This document shows, piece by piece, positions 37,168-46,352 of a DNA stretch of 64,000 nucleotides. The notes under the pieces were generated by a model. It was given only the letters and a program-made list of their open reading frames with translations. It ran no database searches and was not told the DNA's origin. Both the position numbers and the translations under genes were made by a program. The DNA is from Qipengyuania xiapuensis. GTDB lineage: Bacteria > Pseudomonadota > Alphaproteobacteria > Sphingomonadales > Sphingomonadaceae. The stretch covers positions 1,488,001-1,552,000 of the forward strand of contig NZ_JAIGNL010000001.1 of the NCBI RefSeq assembly GCF_019711395.1. Direction: 5' to 3'. Each line of letters begins with the position of its first letter. The stretch's first letter is position 1.

Positions 37168-38457
37168 ATGCCCACGCCGATCAAGATGCCCGCACTGTCG
37201 CCCACCATGGAAGAGGGCACGCTCGCCAAATGGCTGGTGAAGCCGGGTGACACGGTTTCCGCCGGTGACATCATGGCCGAGATCGAAACCGACAAGGCAA
37301 CGATGGAATTCGAGGCCGTCGATGAAGGCGTCATCGCTTCGATCGCGGTCGAGGAAGGCACCGAGGGCGTGAAGGTCGGCACGGTAATCGCCATGCTCGC
37401 CGAAGACGGCGAGGACCTCGATGAAGCAGCCGCTGCTGCTCCCGCTGGCGATGCAGCACCCGCACCGGCTCCGGCCGAAGCGAAGGAAGAAGCTGCGCCG
37501 GCTCCCACGCCTGCTCCTGTACCGGCTCCGGCACCCGCCGCTGCGAAAAGCGACGATGGCAATCGCATCAAGGCTTCGCCGCTCGCTCGCCGCATTGCGG
37601 AGCAGAGGGGTCTCGACCTGTCGACCATCAACGGTTCGGGTCCCAATGGCCGTATCGTGAAAGCCGATGTCGAGGACGCGAAGCCCGGCGCCGCTCCGGC
37701 GAAGGAAGCTGCCGCAACTCCTGCGCCTGCTCCGGCAAAGCCCGCAACCATGGGCGGCGATCTCGACGCGCCTTACGAAGCGCAGAAGCTCAACAATGTC
37801 CGCAAGGTCATCGCGCGCCGCCTCACCGAGGCGAAGCAGACCATCCCGCACATCTACCTCACCGTGGACGTGCGCCTCGACGCGCTGCTCAAGCTGCGCA
37901 GCGAGCTCAACAAGAGCCTCGAGGCGGACGGTATCAAGCTGTCGGTGAACGACCTGCTGATCAAGGCACAGGCCCGCGCGCTGCAGCGCGTGCCGCTGTG
38001 CAATGTCAGCTTCCAGGGCGACGAGCTTTACCAGTACACGCGCGAGGACATCTCGGTCGCCGTGGCTGCGCCGTCGGGCCTTATCACGCCGATCATCCGC
38101 GATGCGGGCCGCAAGGGCCTCGCGCAGATCAGCACCGAGATGAAGGAACTTGCTGGCAAGGCCCGCGACGGCAAGCTGCAGCCGCATGAATTCCAGGGCG
38201 GCACCGCCTCGCTCTCCAACCTCGGCATGTTCGGTACCAAGCAGTTCGACGCCGTGATCAACCCGCCACAGGCGATGATCCTTGCGGTCGGTGCAGGCGA
38301 ACAGCGCCCCTACGTGATCGACGGCGCACTGGGTGTCGCCACCGTGATGAGCGCCACCGGCAGCTTCGACCACCGCGCCATCGACGGCGCGGACGGCGCA
38401 CAGTTCATGCAGGCCTTCCAGCAGCTGGTGGAGAACCCGATGGGGCTGGTGGTTTGA
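37168..38457 (+). CDS. pdhC: Pyruvate dehydrogenase complex E2 (dihydrolipoamide acetyltransferase)
   Basis: E2 transfers the acetyl group from lipoamide to CoA. The 429-residue protein has one lipoyl domain (ETDKATME, Lys43), an Ala/Pro-rich linker, the peripheral subunit-binding domain ([29 protein letters not shown]) and the catalytic domain with [14 protein letters not shown] (His402 and Asp406). The ATG at 37168 is clear. E1 genes are not adjacent; lpdA lies 1.4 kb downstream, so the complex genes are dispersed. Confidence 0.94.
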   Translation: MPTPIKMPALSPTMEEGTLAKWLVKPGDTVSAGDIMAEIETDKATMEFEAVDEGVIASIAVEEGTEGVKVGTVIAMLAEDGEDLDEAAAAAPAGDAAPAPAPAEAKEEAAPAPTPAPVPAPAPAAAKSDDGNRIKASPLARRIAEQRGLDLSTINGSGPNGRIVKADVEDAKPGAAPAKEAAATPAPAPAKPATMGGDLDAPYEAQKLNNVRKVIARRLTEAKQTIPHIYLTVDVRLDALLKLRSELNKSLEADGIKLSVNDLLIKAQARALQRVPLCNVSFQGDELYQYTREDISVAVAAPSGLITPIIRDAGRKGLAQISTEMKELAGKARDGKLQPHEFQGGTASLSNLGMFGTKQFDAVINPPQAMILAVGAGEQRPYVIDGALGVATVMSATGSFDHRAIDGADGAQFMQAFQQLVENPMGLVV

Positions 38458-38852
38458 TCGCCCGCCACATCCCAAAACTCCTTGCAATCAGCGTGGCCGC
38501 TGCAGTGGCAGCATGGCTTACTGTGCTGGGTCTCCTGACAGGCGACAGCGGTCCCGGTTTCGATGAAATCGTGAAGATGTTCGGCCCGGCGCTCGTTGCC
38601 ACGCTGCTGATCGGATTTCCCGTGGCCACCCTGGTCGTGGCCTTTTCCGGACGACAGCTGGCTCATTCGGTGGAGACGCTGGCTATCACTGTCCTGCTCG
38701 TCTGCGTGATGCTGCTGTTGTCCGCCTACTGGATCGCCGGCAGTTTCGGCATCCTGTTCTTTGGCCTTCCGAGCGTCATGGCCGCATTGACCTATGCCGT
38801 GCTCGGCTGGTTCTGGATCCTTCGGCCGATGCGTGAGAACGGCAATGCCTAG
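38454..38852 (+). CDS. Hypothetical membrane protein after pdhC
   Basis: The 132-residue protein has four hydrophobic helices (about 6-28, 43-62, 71-93 and 98-122). The start is a TTG overlapping the pdhC stop (TTGA), so it is translationally coupled. It has no recognisable domain and a tail of charged residues. The following lipoprotein gene overlaps its end by 8 bases. Confidence 0.65.
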   Translation: MIARHIPKLLAISVAAAVAAWLTVLGLLTGDSGPGFDEIVKMFGPALVATLLIGFPVATLVVAFSGRQLAHSVETLAITVLLVCVMLLLSAYWIAGSFGILFFGLPSVMAALTYAVLGWFWILRPMRENGNA

Positions 38853-39306
38853 CACTGCCGTATCGAAGCGATTGAGCGTGGCTCTCGCGGCTCTTCTCGC
38901 CGCCGCCTGTGCGCAGGAAGCAGAGCGTGACGACACGCCGCCAACGCCGCTCGACCGGACCACGAGAAACCTCGAACGGCCGGTCATGGTGGGTTTCGAC
39001 GGCCCGCGTTTCGATGCCTGCGCGAGCTTTGGCGAAGTCTACAACCTGAACCCGCAGGGCGACAATTTCCTGTCCGTGCGCGCCGGACCTTCTTCCAGTG
39101 CGGAGGAAGTCGACCGGATCGGTCCGGGTACCGGCGTGTCCATGTGCCAGAAAACCGGTGGATGGCTCGGTATCGTCTATGCGCCGTCGGATGAGCCCGA
39201 GTTACAATGCGGTACCGGTTCGCCCGTCGGCTCGGTGCGCGCATATGACGGACCCTGCCGCTCGGGCTGGGTGAGCGACGACTACATCAGGTTGATTGCG
39301 GGATGA
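38845..39306 (+). CDS. SH3-domain lipoprotein
   Basis: The 153-residue protein has a lipoprotein signal (ALLAAACAQEA, cysteine near residue 23) and a bacterial SH3-type domain: GEVYNLNPQGDNFLSVRAGPSSSAEEVDRIGPGTGVSMCQKTGGWLGIVYAP, ending with SGWVSDDYIRL. The domain suggests interaction with cell wall or envelope components. The ATG at 38845 overlaps the preceding gene. Confidence 0.83.
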   Translation: MPSTAVSKRLSVALAALLAAACAQEAERDDTPPTPLDRTTRNLERPVMVGFDGPRFDACASFGEVYNLNPQGDNFLSVRAGPSSSAEEVDRIGPGTGVSMCQKTGGWLGIVYAPSDEPELQCGTGSPVGSVRAYDGPCRSGWVSDDYIRLIAG

Positions 39307-39686
39307 CCATGACCGAACGCACTCCGATGATCAGGGTCACCGCGATGCCCGCCGACACCAATCCCTATGGCGGGGTGTTTGGTGGCTGGCTGATGAGCCA
39401 GATGGCGCTTGGTGCAGGTTCGCTCGCGAGCCGTGAGGGCAAGGGCAAGGCGGTGGTGGTCTCGGCATCCGATTTCGCTTTCCCCGGCGCGATGCAGGTG
39501 GGCGACGAACTATCGGTCTATTGCGAGATCGCGGCGACCGGAAACACCTCGCTCACCATCACCGCAGAAGCCATCGCCCGCGAGCGTAATGGCGAGGCCG
39601 AGACCAAGGTGGCGCAGGGGACGTTCAAATTCGTCTTGCTCGACGAGAACAACCGACCCCGTGCGGTCGGGGAGCGCTGGGCATGA
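39303..39686 (+). CDS. Hotdog-fold acyl-CoA thioesterase (YciA-like)
   Basis: The 127-residue protein is a hotdog thioesterase: NPYGGVFGGWLMSQMALGAGSLASR holds the catalytic-type helix, followed by VVVSASDFAFPGAMQVGDELSVYCE, which matches the acyl-CoA thioesterase YciA family. The fold hydrolyses acyl-CoA. The substrate range is unknown. The ATG overlaps the preceding stop by 4 bases, so these genes form one transcription unit with pdhC. Confidence 0.87.
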   Translation: MTMTERTPMIRVTAMPADTNPYGGVFGGWLMSQMALGAGSLASREGKGKAVVVSASDFAFPGAMQVGDELSVYCEIAATGNTSLTITAEAIARERNGEAETKVAQGTFKFVLLDENNRPRAVGERWA

Positions 39687-39811
39687 GCAGCGCCGCCATC
39701 TCGCACCCGAATACCTATTCCGTTTCCCCTCACGCGCCTGAGCCGCTTTTTTGCGCCAGGGCCGTGTTCCATCCGTTCCATCCTGTCGGACCAACCGAAG
39801 GCTAAATCCAA

Positions 39812-41224
39812 ATGGCTACCAATTACGACGTCATCGTTCTCGGCTCCGGACCCGGCGGCTACGTCGCGGCGATCCGCTGCGCGCAGCTGGGCCTGAAGAC
39901 CGCCATCGTCGAACGCGAACTGCTCGGCGGCATCTGCCTCAACTGGGGCTGTATCCCGACCAAGGCGCTGCTGCGCTCGGCCGAGATCCTCCACTATGCC
40001 CAGCATGCCAAGGATTATGGCCTCAAGATCGCCGGCGAGATCGAGGCCGACCTTGAAGCAGTGGTGAAGCGCAGCCGCGGAGTGGCGAAGCAGCTCAACC
40101 AGGGCGTCACGCACCTGATGAAGAAGAACAAGATCACGGTACATATGGGCGAGGGAACGCTGACCGGCCCGACCAGCCTCACCGTGAAGGGCGAGAAGGG
40201 CGAGGAGAAGCTCACCGCCAAGCACGTGATCGTCGCCACCGGCGCGCGGGCGCGCGACCTGCCGTTTGCCCCTGCCGACGGCAAGCGCGTGTGGACCTAT
40301 CGTCATGCCATGACCCCGCCCGAAATGCCCAAGAAGCTGCTCGTGATCGGGTCGGGTGCGATCGGCATCGAGTTCGCCAGCTTCTATAACGACATGGGCT
40401 GCGACGTGACCGTGGTCGAAATGCTCGACCGGATCGTGCCGGTCGAAGACAAGGACGTCTCCGCCTTCCTGGAAAAGAGCCTGACCAAGCAGGGCATGAC
40501 CATCATGACCGGCGCAGGTGTGGAAGACATCAAGGTCTCGGACAAGGGCGTGAAGGCCAAGATCAAGGCGAAGGACGGCAAGGTCTCCGAGACCGAGTTC
40601 ACCCACTGCATCACCGCCATCGGCATCGTGCCGAACACCGAGAACGTGGGTCTCGAAAAGCTGGTCGAGATGGACCGCGGTTTTATCCAGATCGACGACT
40701 ACGGCCGCACCAAGTCGAAGGGCCTCTGGGCCATCGGCGACTGCACGCCCGGCCCCTGGCTGGCGCACAAGGCGAGCCACGAGGGCGTCACCACCGCAGA
40801 GGCGATTGCAAAGGAACTCGGCAACAAGGACGTCCATCCCCACCCGCTCGACCGCTCGAACATCCCCGGCTGCACCTATTGCCACCCGCAGATCGCATCG
40901 GTCGGTCTGACCGAGGAAAAGGCCAAGGAGGCTGGTCACCAGGTGAAGGCGGGCACGTTCCCCTTCATCGGCAACGGCAAGGCGATTGCGCTCGGAGAAG
41001 CGGAAGGCTTCGTGAAAACCGTGTTCGATGCGAAGACCGGCGAACTGCTCGGCGCGCACATGGTCGGCGCCGAGGTGACCGAGATGATCCAGGGCTTCGT
41101 CGTGGGCAAGACACTGGAGACGACGGAGGCGGAACTGATGAACACCGTCTTCCCGCACCCGACCATCAGCGAGAGCATGCACGAAAGCGTGCTTGCGAGC
41201 TACGGCCGCGCCTTGCACATCTGA
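39812..41224 (+). CDS. lpdA: Dihydrolipoyl dehydrogenase (E3)
   Basis: E3 reoxidises lipoamide of 2-oxo acid dehydrogenases and makes NADH. The 470-residue protein has the N-terminal FAD motif GSGPGG, the redox disulfide in GGICLNWGCIPTK (Cys42 and Cys47), the NAD motif GSGAIGIEFASF and the C-terminal active-site segment HPHPTISESMHES. The ATG follows the thioesterase gene by 125 bases, without a clear terminator, in the same orientation as pdhC. Confidence 0.95.
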   Translation: MATNYDVIVLGSGPGGYVAAIRCAQLGLKTAIVERELLGGICLNWGCIPTKALLRSAEILHYAQHAKDYGLKIAGEIEADLEAVVKRSRGVAKQLNQGVTHLMKKNKITVHMGEGTLTGPTSLTVKGEKGEEKLTAKHVIVATGARARDLPFAPADGKRVWTYRHAMTPPEMPKKLLVIGSGAIGIEFASFYNDMGCDVTVVEMLDRIVPVEDKDVSAFLEKSLTKQGMTIMTGAGVEDIKVSDKGVKAKIKAKDGKVSETEFTHCITAIGIVPNTENVGLEKLVEMDRGFIQIDDYGRTKSKGLWAIGDCTPGPWLAHKASHEGVTTAEAIAKELGNKDVHPHPLDRSNIPGCTYCHPQIASVGLTEEKAKEAGHQVKAGTFPFIGNGKAIALGEAEGFVKTVFDAKTGELLGAHMVGAEVTEMIQGFVVGKTLETTEAELMNTVFPHPTISESMHESVLASYGRALHI

Positions 41225-41246
41225 CACTCTGGGTTAGGGGATAGCG

Positions 41247-43103
41247 ATGACCAGTTTCCTGATCCTCGCTTTCCTCATCCTCGTGGCGGGGGTCGTTGCG
41301 GTCCCGCTGGCAAGCCGTTTCGGGCTTGGATCGGTTCTCGGCTATCTGCTCGCCGGGATGGCCATCAGTCCGGTGCTTCTCGGGCTCAATGTCGATGTCG
41401 AGGCATTGCAGGTCTTCGCCGAGTTCGGCGTGGTCATGATGCTTTTCATCATCGGGCTCGAGATGGAACCGCGCAGGCTCTGGGCGATGCGTGGCAAGCT
41501 GCTCGGCCTCGGGGGAGGGCAGGTCCTTCTCACGACACTGGCGATTACCGGCATTGCCCTCCTCGCTTCGAACCCGTGGCAGACCGCTCTTGCGACCGGC
41601 ATGGTGCTCGCGCTGTCCTCGACCGCGATCATCGTCCAGACGCTGACCGAAAAGAACCTCATGCGCAGCGAGGGCGGCGAGGCCAGCTTCTCGGTATTGT
41701 TGGTGCAGGACGTCGCGGTCATCCCGATGCTCGCGCTGCTGCCCTTGTTGGCTATGCCAGAACTCTACGGTGCAAGCGGCGATCATGGCGGTGGGCACGG
41801 ACACGGAGGGCTGGATCTGACGGCGAGCATGCCCGTCTGGCTCGCGGCCCTTTCGCGCATCGCTGCTGTGGCGGCGGTCATCGCCATCGGGATCTTCGCG
41901 ATACGTCCGCTGTTCCGCTACATCGCGGGAGCCAACTTGCGCGAGCTCTTCACCGCGGCGGCGCTCGGGGTAGTCATCGGCATTGCCCTTCTGATGTCAC
42001 TTGTGGGCCTGTCGCCCGCACTTGGGGCCTTCGTCGCCGGCGTGGTCCTCGCGACCAGCGAATACCGGCACGAGCTCGAGAGCGACATCAATCCCTTCAA
42101 GGGCCTGCTGCTGGGTCTCTTCTTCATCACTGTTGGGGCAGGGATCGACTTCGTTCTGGCCAGCGAGATCTGGCGCGATGTCGTCTTCTGGGCCAGCGTC
42201 ACTATCGCAGCCAAGTTCGTGGTTCTGCTGATTGTCGGCTGGCTCTACGGCCTGCGCCGACAGGCCTTGTGGCTCTTCTGCCTGAGCCTACCCCAGGCAG
42301 GTGAGTTCGCCTTCGTCCTAATTGCATTCGCAGTCGGCAATGCCGTCCTGCCCGAGACTCTTGCGGACCTGCTGTTGCTCGTCGTTGCGCTGACCATGCT
42401 CGTCACGCCTCTGCTGTTCATCCTCTACGACAAGGTCATCGCGCATGCCTATTGCACCGAGGACGAGCGGCAGGCCGACACGATCGAGGAGGAAAACCCG
42501 GTCATCATAGCAGGCCGCGGACGCGTCGGCGGCATCGTCGACCGCATGCTCCAGGCCGCTGGGTTCCAGACCACCGTTATCGACTACGACAGCAAGCAGC
42601 TCGAGATTGTGCGCAAGTTCGGTTTCCGCACCTATTTCGGCGATGCGACAAGGCCCGACCTGCTGCATTCCGCCGGGATCGAGAATGCCAAGCTGCTGGT
42701 GGTCGCCATGGACGAGCGAGAGCAGATCGACCGGCTCGTAAAGCACGTCGTCCAGCACTATCCGAAGGTTCACATCATCGCCCGCGCGATCGATCGCAAC
42801 CACGTGTACGAGCTCTGGGCCTATGGATGCCGCGACATCATCCGCGAGACCTATGACAGCTCGCTGCGCATGGGTCGTTCCGCCTACGAGGCGCTGGGTA
42901 TGGATCGTCAGCAGGCCATAGCCGCAACGGACGCCTGGGAGGAAATGGACCGCAAGTTCATGCCCGAGGTCGCCAATCTCTACCGTCTCGACATTCCCTA
43001 CCACGAGAACGAGCCTCTGATGGACCGCGTGAAGGAATTGCGCGCCGAATGGGACCCGGTCCTGCGCGAACAGATGGACGAAATCCTGAAGAGGGGCTCA
43101 TGA
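41247..43103 (+). CDS. CPA2 family monovalent cation/proton antiporter (KefB-like)
   Basis: The 618-residue membrane protein has about 12 helices with the CPA2 pattern (for example GYLLAGMAISPVLLGLNVDVEALQVFAEFGVVMMLFIIGLEMEP, FSVLLVQDVAVIPMLALLPL) and a C-terminal TrkA-N-like NAD-binding domain (PVIIAGRGRVGGIVDRMLQAAGFQTTVIDYD). It probably exports potassium or sodium in exchange for protons. A His-rich loop near residue 178 (GGGHGHGG) is visible. An aminotransferase gene overlaps the stop. Confidence 0.9.
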   Translation: MTSFLILAFLILVAGVVAVPLASRFGLGSVLGYLLAGMAISPVLLGLNVDVEALQVFAEFGVVMMLFIIGLEMEPRRLWAMRGKLLGLGGGQVLLTTLAITGIALLASNPWQTALATGMVLALSSTAIIVQTLTEKNLMRSEGGEASFSVLLVQDVAVIPMLALLPLLAMPELYGASGDHGGGHGHGGLDLTASMPVWLAALSRIAAVAAVIAIGIFAIRPLFRYIAGANLRELFTAAALGVVIGIALLMSLVGLSPALGAFVAGVVLATSEYRHELESDINPFKGLLLGLFFITVGAGIDFVLASEIWRDVVFWASVTIAAKFVVLLIVGWLYGLRRQALWLFCLSLPQAGEFAFVLIAFAVGNAVLPETLADLLLLVVALTMLVTPLLFILYDKVIAHAYCTEDERQADTIEEENPVIIAGRGRVGGIVDRMLQAAGFQTTVIDYDSKQLEIVRKFGFRTYFGDATRPDLLHSAGIENAKLLVVAMDEREQIDRLVKHVVQHYPKVHIIARAIDRNHVYELWAYGCRDIIRETYDSSLRMGRSAYEALGMDRQQAIAATDAWEEMDRKFMPEVANLYRLDIPYHENEPLMDRVKELRAEWDPVLREQMDEILKRGS

Positions 43104-44026
43104 CGCAGGGAACCCATCTATACGTCCCCGACGAGCGAAACGAACAGGTCATTATCGACATCAATGGCGAGCATGTGCCGCGCCCTGATGCGAAGATCAG
43201 CGTCTACGATAGCGGTTTCATGCTTGGCGACGGGGTGTGGGAAGGTATCCGTCTGCACGACGGCAGGCTGGCATTCCTAGACCGTCACCTCGACCGGCTG
43301 TGGCGCGGTGCCAAGGCGATCCACATGGACATCGGCATCACCCGGAAGGAGATGGAGTGCCGGCTCTACGCCGTGCTCGACGCCAATGGCATGCGCGGGG
43401 ACGGGGTACATATCCGTTTGATGGTGACCCGCGGTATTCGCTCGACACCATACCAGGATCCGCGCGTGGTCATCACTCCGGCAACGATCGTGATGATCCC
43501 CGAGTGGAAGGAGCCCGCTCCCGAAACCGCGACGCGGATGCTGAAGCTCGCTACGGTCCATGTGCGCAGGGGATATCCGGATGTGCAGGACCCGATGCTC
43601 AATTCGCACAGCAAGCTCAACTGCATCACCGCCTGCATCCAGGCAGCACAGGCCGGCGCGGACGAGGGCTTGATGCTCGACCCTCACGGCTTTGTCGCCA
43701 CCTGCAATTCGACCCACTTCTTCATCGTGAAGGACGGCGAGATCTGGACCTCGAGTGGTGATTATTGCCTTGACGGGATTACGCGCGGTGTCGTTATCGA
43801 GATCGCTCGGGAAGCGGGTATCACCGTTCGCGAACGCAACTTCTCGCTCACCCACGTCTATGGTGCGGACGAAGCTTTCACGACCGGCACCTTCGCCGGG
43901 GTCGCACCGGTCGGGTCGGTCGACGGCCGTGTACTCGGGGAGAGCAGGGGTCCCATGGTGGAGCGTCTACAGGGCCTGTATCTCGATCGTCTGTCGCGCG
44001 ATGTCGGGGAGAGGCAGCGCCCGTGA
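43100..44026 (+). CDS. Class IV PLP-dependent aminotransferase
   Basis: The 308-residue protein is of the branched-chain/D-amino-acid aminotransferase fold (class IV): SVYDSGFMLGDGVWEGIRLHDGRLAFLDRHLDRL at the N-terminal end, PLP lysine Lys172 in HSKLNCITACIQA and ADEAFTTGTFAGVAPVGSVDGR near the C-terminus. The substrate cannot be assigned between branched-chain amino acids and D-alanine. It overlaps the antiporter by 4 bases and the sulfotransferase-like gene by 4 bases. Confidence 0.85.
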   Translation: MTQGTHLYVPDERNEQVIIDINGEHVPRPDAKISVYDSGFMLGDGVWEGIRLHDGRLAFLDRHLDRLWRGAKAIHMDIGITRKEMECRLYAVLDANGMRGDGVHIRLMVTRGIRSTPYQDPRVVITPATIVMIPEWKEPAPETATRMLKLATVHVRRGYPDVQDPMLNSHSKLNCITACIQAAQAGADEGLMLDPHGFVATCNSTHFFIVKDGEIWTSSGDYCLDGITRGVVIEIAREAGITVRERNFSLTHVYGADEAFTTGTFAGVAPVGSVDGRVLGESRGPMVERLQGLYLDRLSRDVGERQRP

Positions 44027-44751
44027 CGATCCGGATCGCCATGTGGTCGGGACCGCGCAACATCTCGACTGCCATGATGCGCAGCTTCGGGTCGCGCGCC
44101 GACTGCGCAGTATCCGATGAACCCTTCTATGGCGCGTTCCTGAAGGCGACCGGCGAGCCGCACCCCCTGGCGCGCGAGACGATCGAGAGCATGGAGTGCG
44201 ACTGGCACACCGTGCTCCGGCAGAAGTCGGGCGATGCGCCCGGCGGTCAGCCGGTCTGGTATCAGAAGCATATGCCTCACCACATGGTCGGGCCGGTTTC
44301 GATTGCCGCGTTCGGCGATCACCTCCACGCCTTCCTGATCCGTGCACCGGAGCGCGTCGTGGCAAGCTATCGCAAGAAGAATGAATTGCGGCGTGCCGAG
44401 ATGCTCGGCTTCGCGCAGATGCGAAGCTATTTCGATTTCGAATGCGAGCGCAGCGGGACCGTGCCGCCGGTAGTCGATTCCGACGATATTCTTGCCGATC
44501 CCGAAGGTGTCCTGATCCGGCTTTGCGAAGCACTTGGAATCGACTGGGACCCGGCAATGCTTACCTGGGAAGAAGGTCCGCATCCCGAAGACGGCGTCTG
44601 GGGCACACATTGGTACGACCGTGTTAACGCCTCGACAGGCTTCGGCGCGCCGCCGGGTGACCTCCCCGAGCTGGAGGGCGAATATCTCCAAGTCGCGGAG
44701 GAATGCCGCGATGATTACGAGGCGCTCGCCCGGTATCGCATCTCTGCCTGA
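44023..44751 (+). CDS. Sulfotransferase-like P-loop protein
   Basis: The 242-residue protein starts with a sulfate-donor-type loop (WSGPRNISTAMMRSF) and contains RAPERVVASYRKKNEL, which resembles the 3-prime-phosphate binding region of sulfotransferases. No substrate can be told. It uses a GTG start overlapping the class IV aminotransferase stop. The pairing of this domain with an aminotransferase is discussed in the findings. Confidence 0.72.
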   Translation: MTIRIAMWSGPRNISTAMMRSFGSRADCAVSDEPFYGAFLKATGEPHPLARETIESMECDWHTVLRQKSGDAPGGQPVWYQKHMPHHMVGPVSIAAFGDHLHAFLIRAPERVVASYRKKNELRRAEMLGFAQMRSYFDFECERSGTVPPVVDSDDILADPEGVLIRLCEALGIDWDPAMLTWEEGPHPEDGVWGTHWYDRVNASTGFGAPPGDLPELEGEYLQVAEECRDDYEALARYRISA

Positions 44752-44836
44752 CATTCCGGCGCGCCAGTTGCTCACTTGGCCGCAACTACAGGCGCCGAAA
44801 AGTCCTCAACGCGTTGATCCGGTGAGGAGAAACGCA

Positions 44837-45016
44837 ATGGAATACGAGATCAAGGACGAACCTCAGGGCATAGAAGATGAAGACGAGAACACCGCGGACG
44901 GCGGCCTCGTCGAAGATCATATCGCCTTGAAGAACCAGTCGAGCGTGTCGCCGGAGGATTACCCTCGCGCAACGAGAAAGGCGCAGAGCCTCGTCAATCC
45001 TGGACAGCAAGAATAG
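44837..45016 (+). CDS. Small acidic hypothetical protein
   Basis: This 59-residue protein is very acidic in its first half (about 1-30) and ends with a more basic tail. The ATG at 44837 has GGTGAGGAGAAACGC upstream, a good ribosome site, and the stop is 2 bases before the tRNA-Ser 3-prime end. I recognise no family, and it may be conserved only in close relatives. Confidence 0.6.
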   Translation: MEYEIKDEPQGIEDEDENTADGGLVEDHIALKNQSSVSPEDYPRATRKAQSLVNPGQQE

Positions 45017-45018
45017 GC

Positions 45019-45108
45019 TGGCGGACAGGGTGGGATTCGAACCCACGAAGGGCTTGCACCCTTGCCGGTTTTCAAGACCGGTGCATTCAACCGCTCTGCC
45101 ACCTGTCC
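45019..45108 (-). tRNA. tRNA-Ser (anticodon TGA)
   Basis: Read on the minus strand, the sequence starts GGACAGG, with acceptor partner CCTGTCC, followed by discriminator G and encoded CCA. The D-loop (GCAGAGCGGTTGAATGC), the anticodon arm CCGGTCTTGAAAACCGG with anticodon TGA, a long variable arm (CAAGGGTGCAAGCCCTTC) and TTCGAATC in the T-loop all fit. The 90-base length with a long variable arm is typical of tRNA-Ser. Confidence 0.97.
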
Positions 45109-45257
45109 GCGAGCACCAAGGCCGCTAGCGCGCTGTGTGCTGGTTGTCACGCCCAAAGGCCTGAAGGCCCGACCTGTCTTCCAGAAACTGTTTCAATTCC
45201 GACGCGTATGGCAAAAGTGCCATTTACCGTTCAGCTTTCCCATGCGAGGAATACCGC

Positions 45258-46277
45258 ATGAAGTTTTCGCGCCTTTTCGCTCTCGGCCTCGCCAGCCTTA
45301 TCGCTCTCCCCCCGCTGCCCGCGTCGGCACAGGACATGTCCTTCGATGCCTATCTGCAGCTGCTGATCGCGCGATCTCGTGCGGCTGGCGTCAGCGAAGC
45401 GACCATCCAGCGCATGACCGATGGCCTTACGCCCAACCGGCGCGTCATCGAACTCGACCAGAGCCAGCCCGGTACTCCGACCATTAGCGGTTATCCGCCG
45501 CTCGCTCCCTACGTTGCACGCCTTGTCGATGATGCCCGCATCAACGGGGGCAGGCGCGCCTATGCCAGGTATCGCGGCGACCTCGCCCGCATCGAGCGCG
45601 AATACGGCGTTCCGGCGGAAATCCTGGTGGCTATCTGGGGCAAGGAAACGGCCTACGGCAATGTGAAGGGTGGTTTCGACCTTTCGCAGGCACTAGCGAC
45701 GCTCGCATGGGAAGGCCGCAGGCGCGAACTCTTCTCGTCCGAATTCGTCGCCCTGATGCAGGTCGCCGACAAGGGTTATTCCCGCAGCGAACTCAAGGGC
45801 AGCTGGGCCGGGGCTTTCGGTAATCCGCAGTTCCTGCCGAGCGTGTACCTGCGCCTCGCCGCGGACGGCAATGGTGATGGCCGCGCCGATATATTGAATG
45901 ATCCGGTTGATGCCCTCGCATCGATCGCGAACTACCTGCGTGATGCGGGCTGGCGCGAAGGCGAGCCGTGGGGCGTCAGGGCCTATGTCCCGAGCGGGTT
46001 CGATGTCGATCGTTACCGCACCAAGATCGTCGCACCGAGCTGCGTGCGCGTCCACGAGCGCCACAGCGTTTACAAGACCGTCGCGGAATGGCGCTCGCTT
46101 GGCATCCAGCCCCAGATCCCCTTGCCGGAAAATACGCTCGTGACGCTGTTCCAGCCCGACGGGCCGGGCACGAATGCCTATCTCCTGACGAGCAACTACC
46201 GCGCGATCCTCGAATACAATTGCTCGAACTATTACGCGATGGGCGTCGGTATCTTGTCGGACGAGATCACCCGCTGA
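45258..46277 (+). CDS. Lytic murein transglycosylase (MltB-like)
   Basis: The 339-residue protein has a signal peptide (about 1-24, ending PASA) and an MltB-type transglycosylase domain with ILVAIWGKETAYGNVKGGFDLSQALATLAWEGRR, where the Glu is catalytic, and SWAGAFGNPQFLPSVYLRLAADGNGDGRADI, the SLT-2 signature. These enzymes cleave peptidoglycan glycan strands to 1,6-anhydro products. It sits upstream of a D,D-carboxypeptidase gene, also a cell wall enzyme. Confidence 0.9.
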   Translation: MKFSRLFALGLASLIALPPLPASAQDMSFDAYLQLLIARSRAAGVSEATIQRMTDGLTPNRRVIELDQSQPGTPTISGYPPLAPYVARLVDDARINGGRRAYARYRGDLARIEREYGVPAEILVAIWGKETAYGNVKGGFDLSQALATLAWEGRRRELFSSEFVALMQVADKGYSRSELKGSWAGAFGNPQFLPSVYLRLAADGNGDGRADILNDPVDALASIANYLRDAGWREGEPWGVRAYVPSGFDVDRYRTKIVAPSCVRVHERHSVYKTVAEWRSLGIQPQIPLPENTLVTLFQPDGPGTNAYLLTSNYRAILEYNCSNYYAMGVGILSDEITR

Positions 46278-46352
46278 GCTAAGTGGTGGACAGGCCGTCC
46301 GCACGCTCGCCAAGGCCTGCACCGGTGGCTATAGAATTGCCGTAACACCGAA

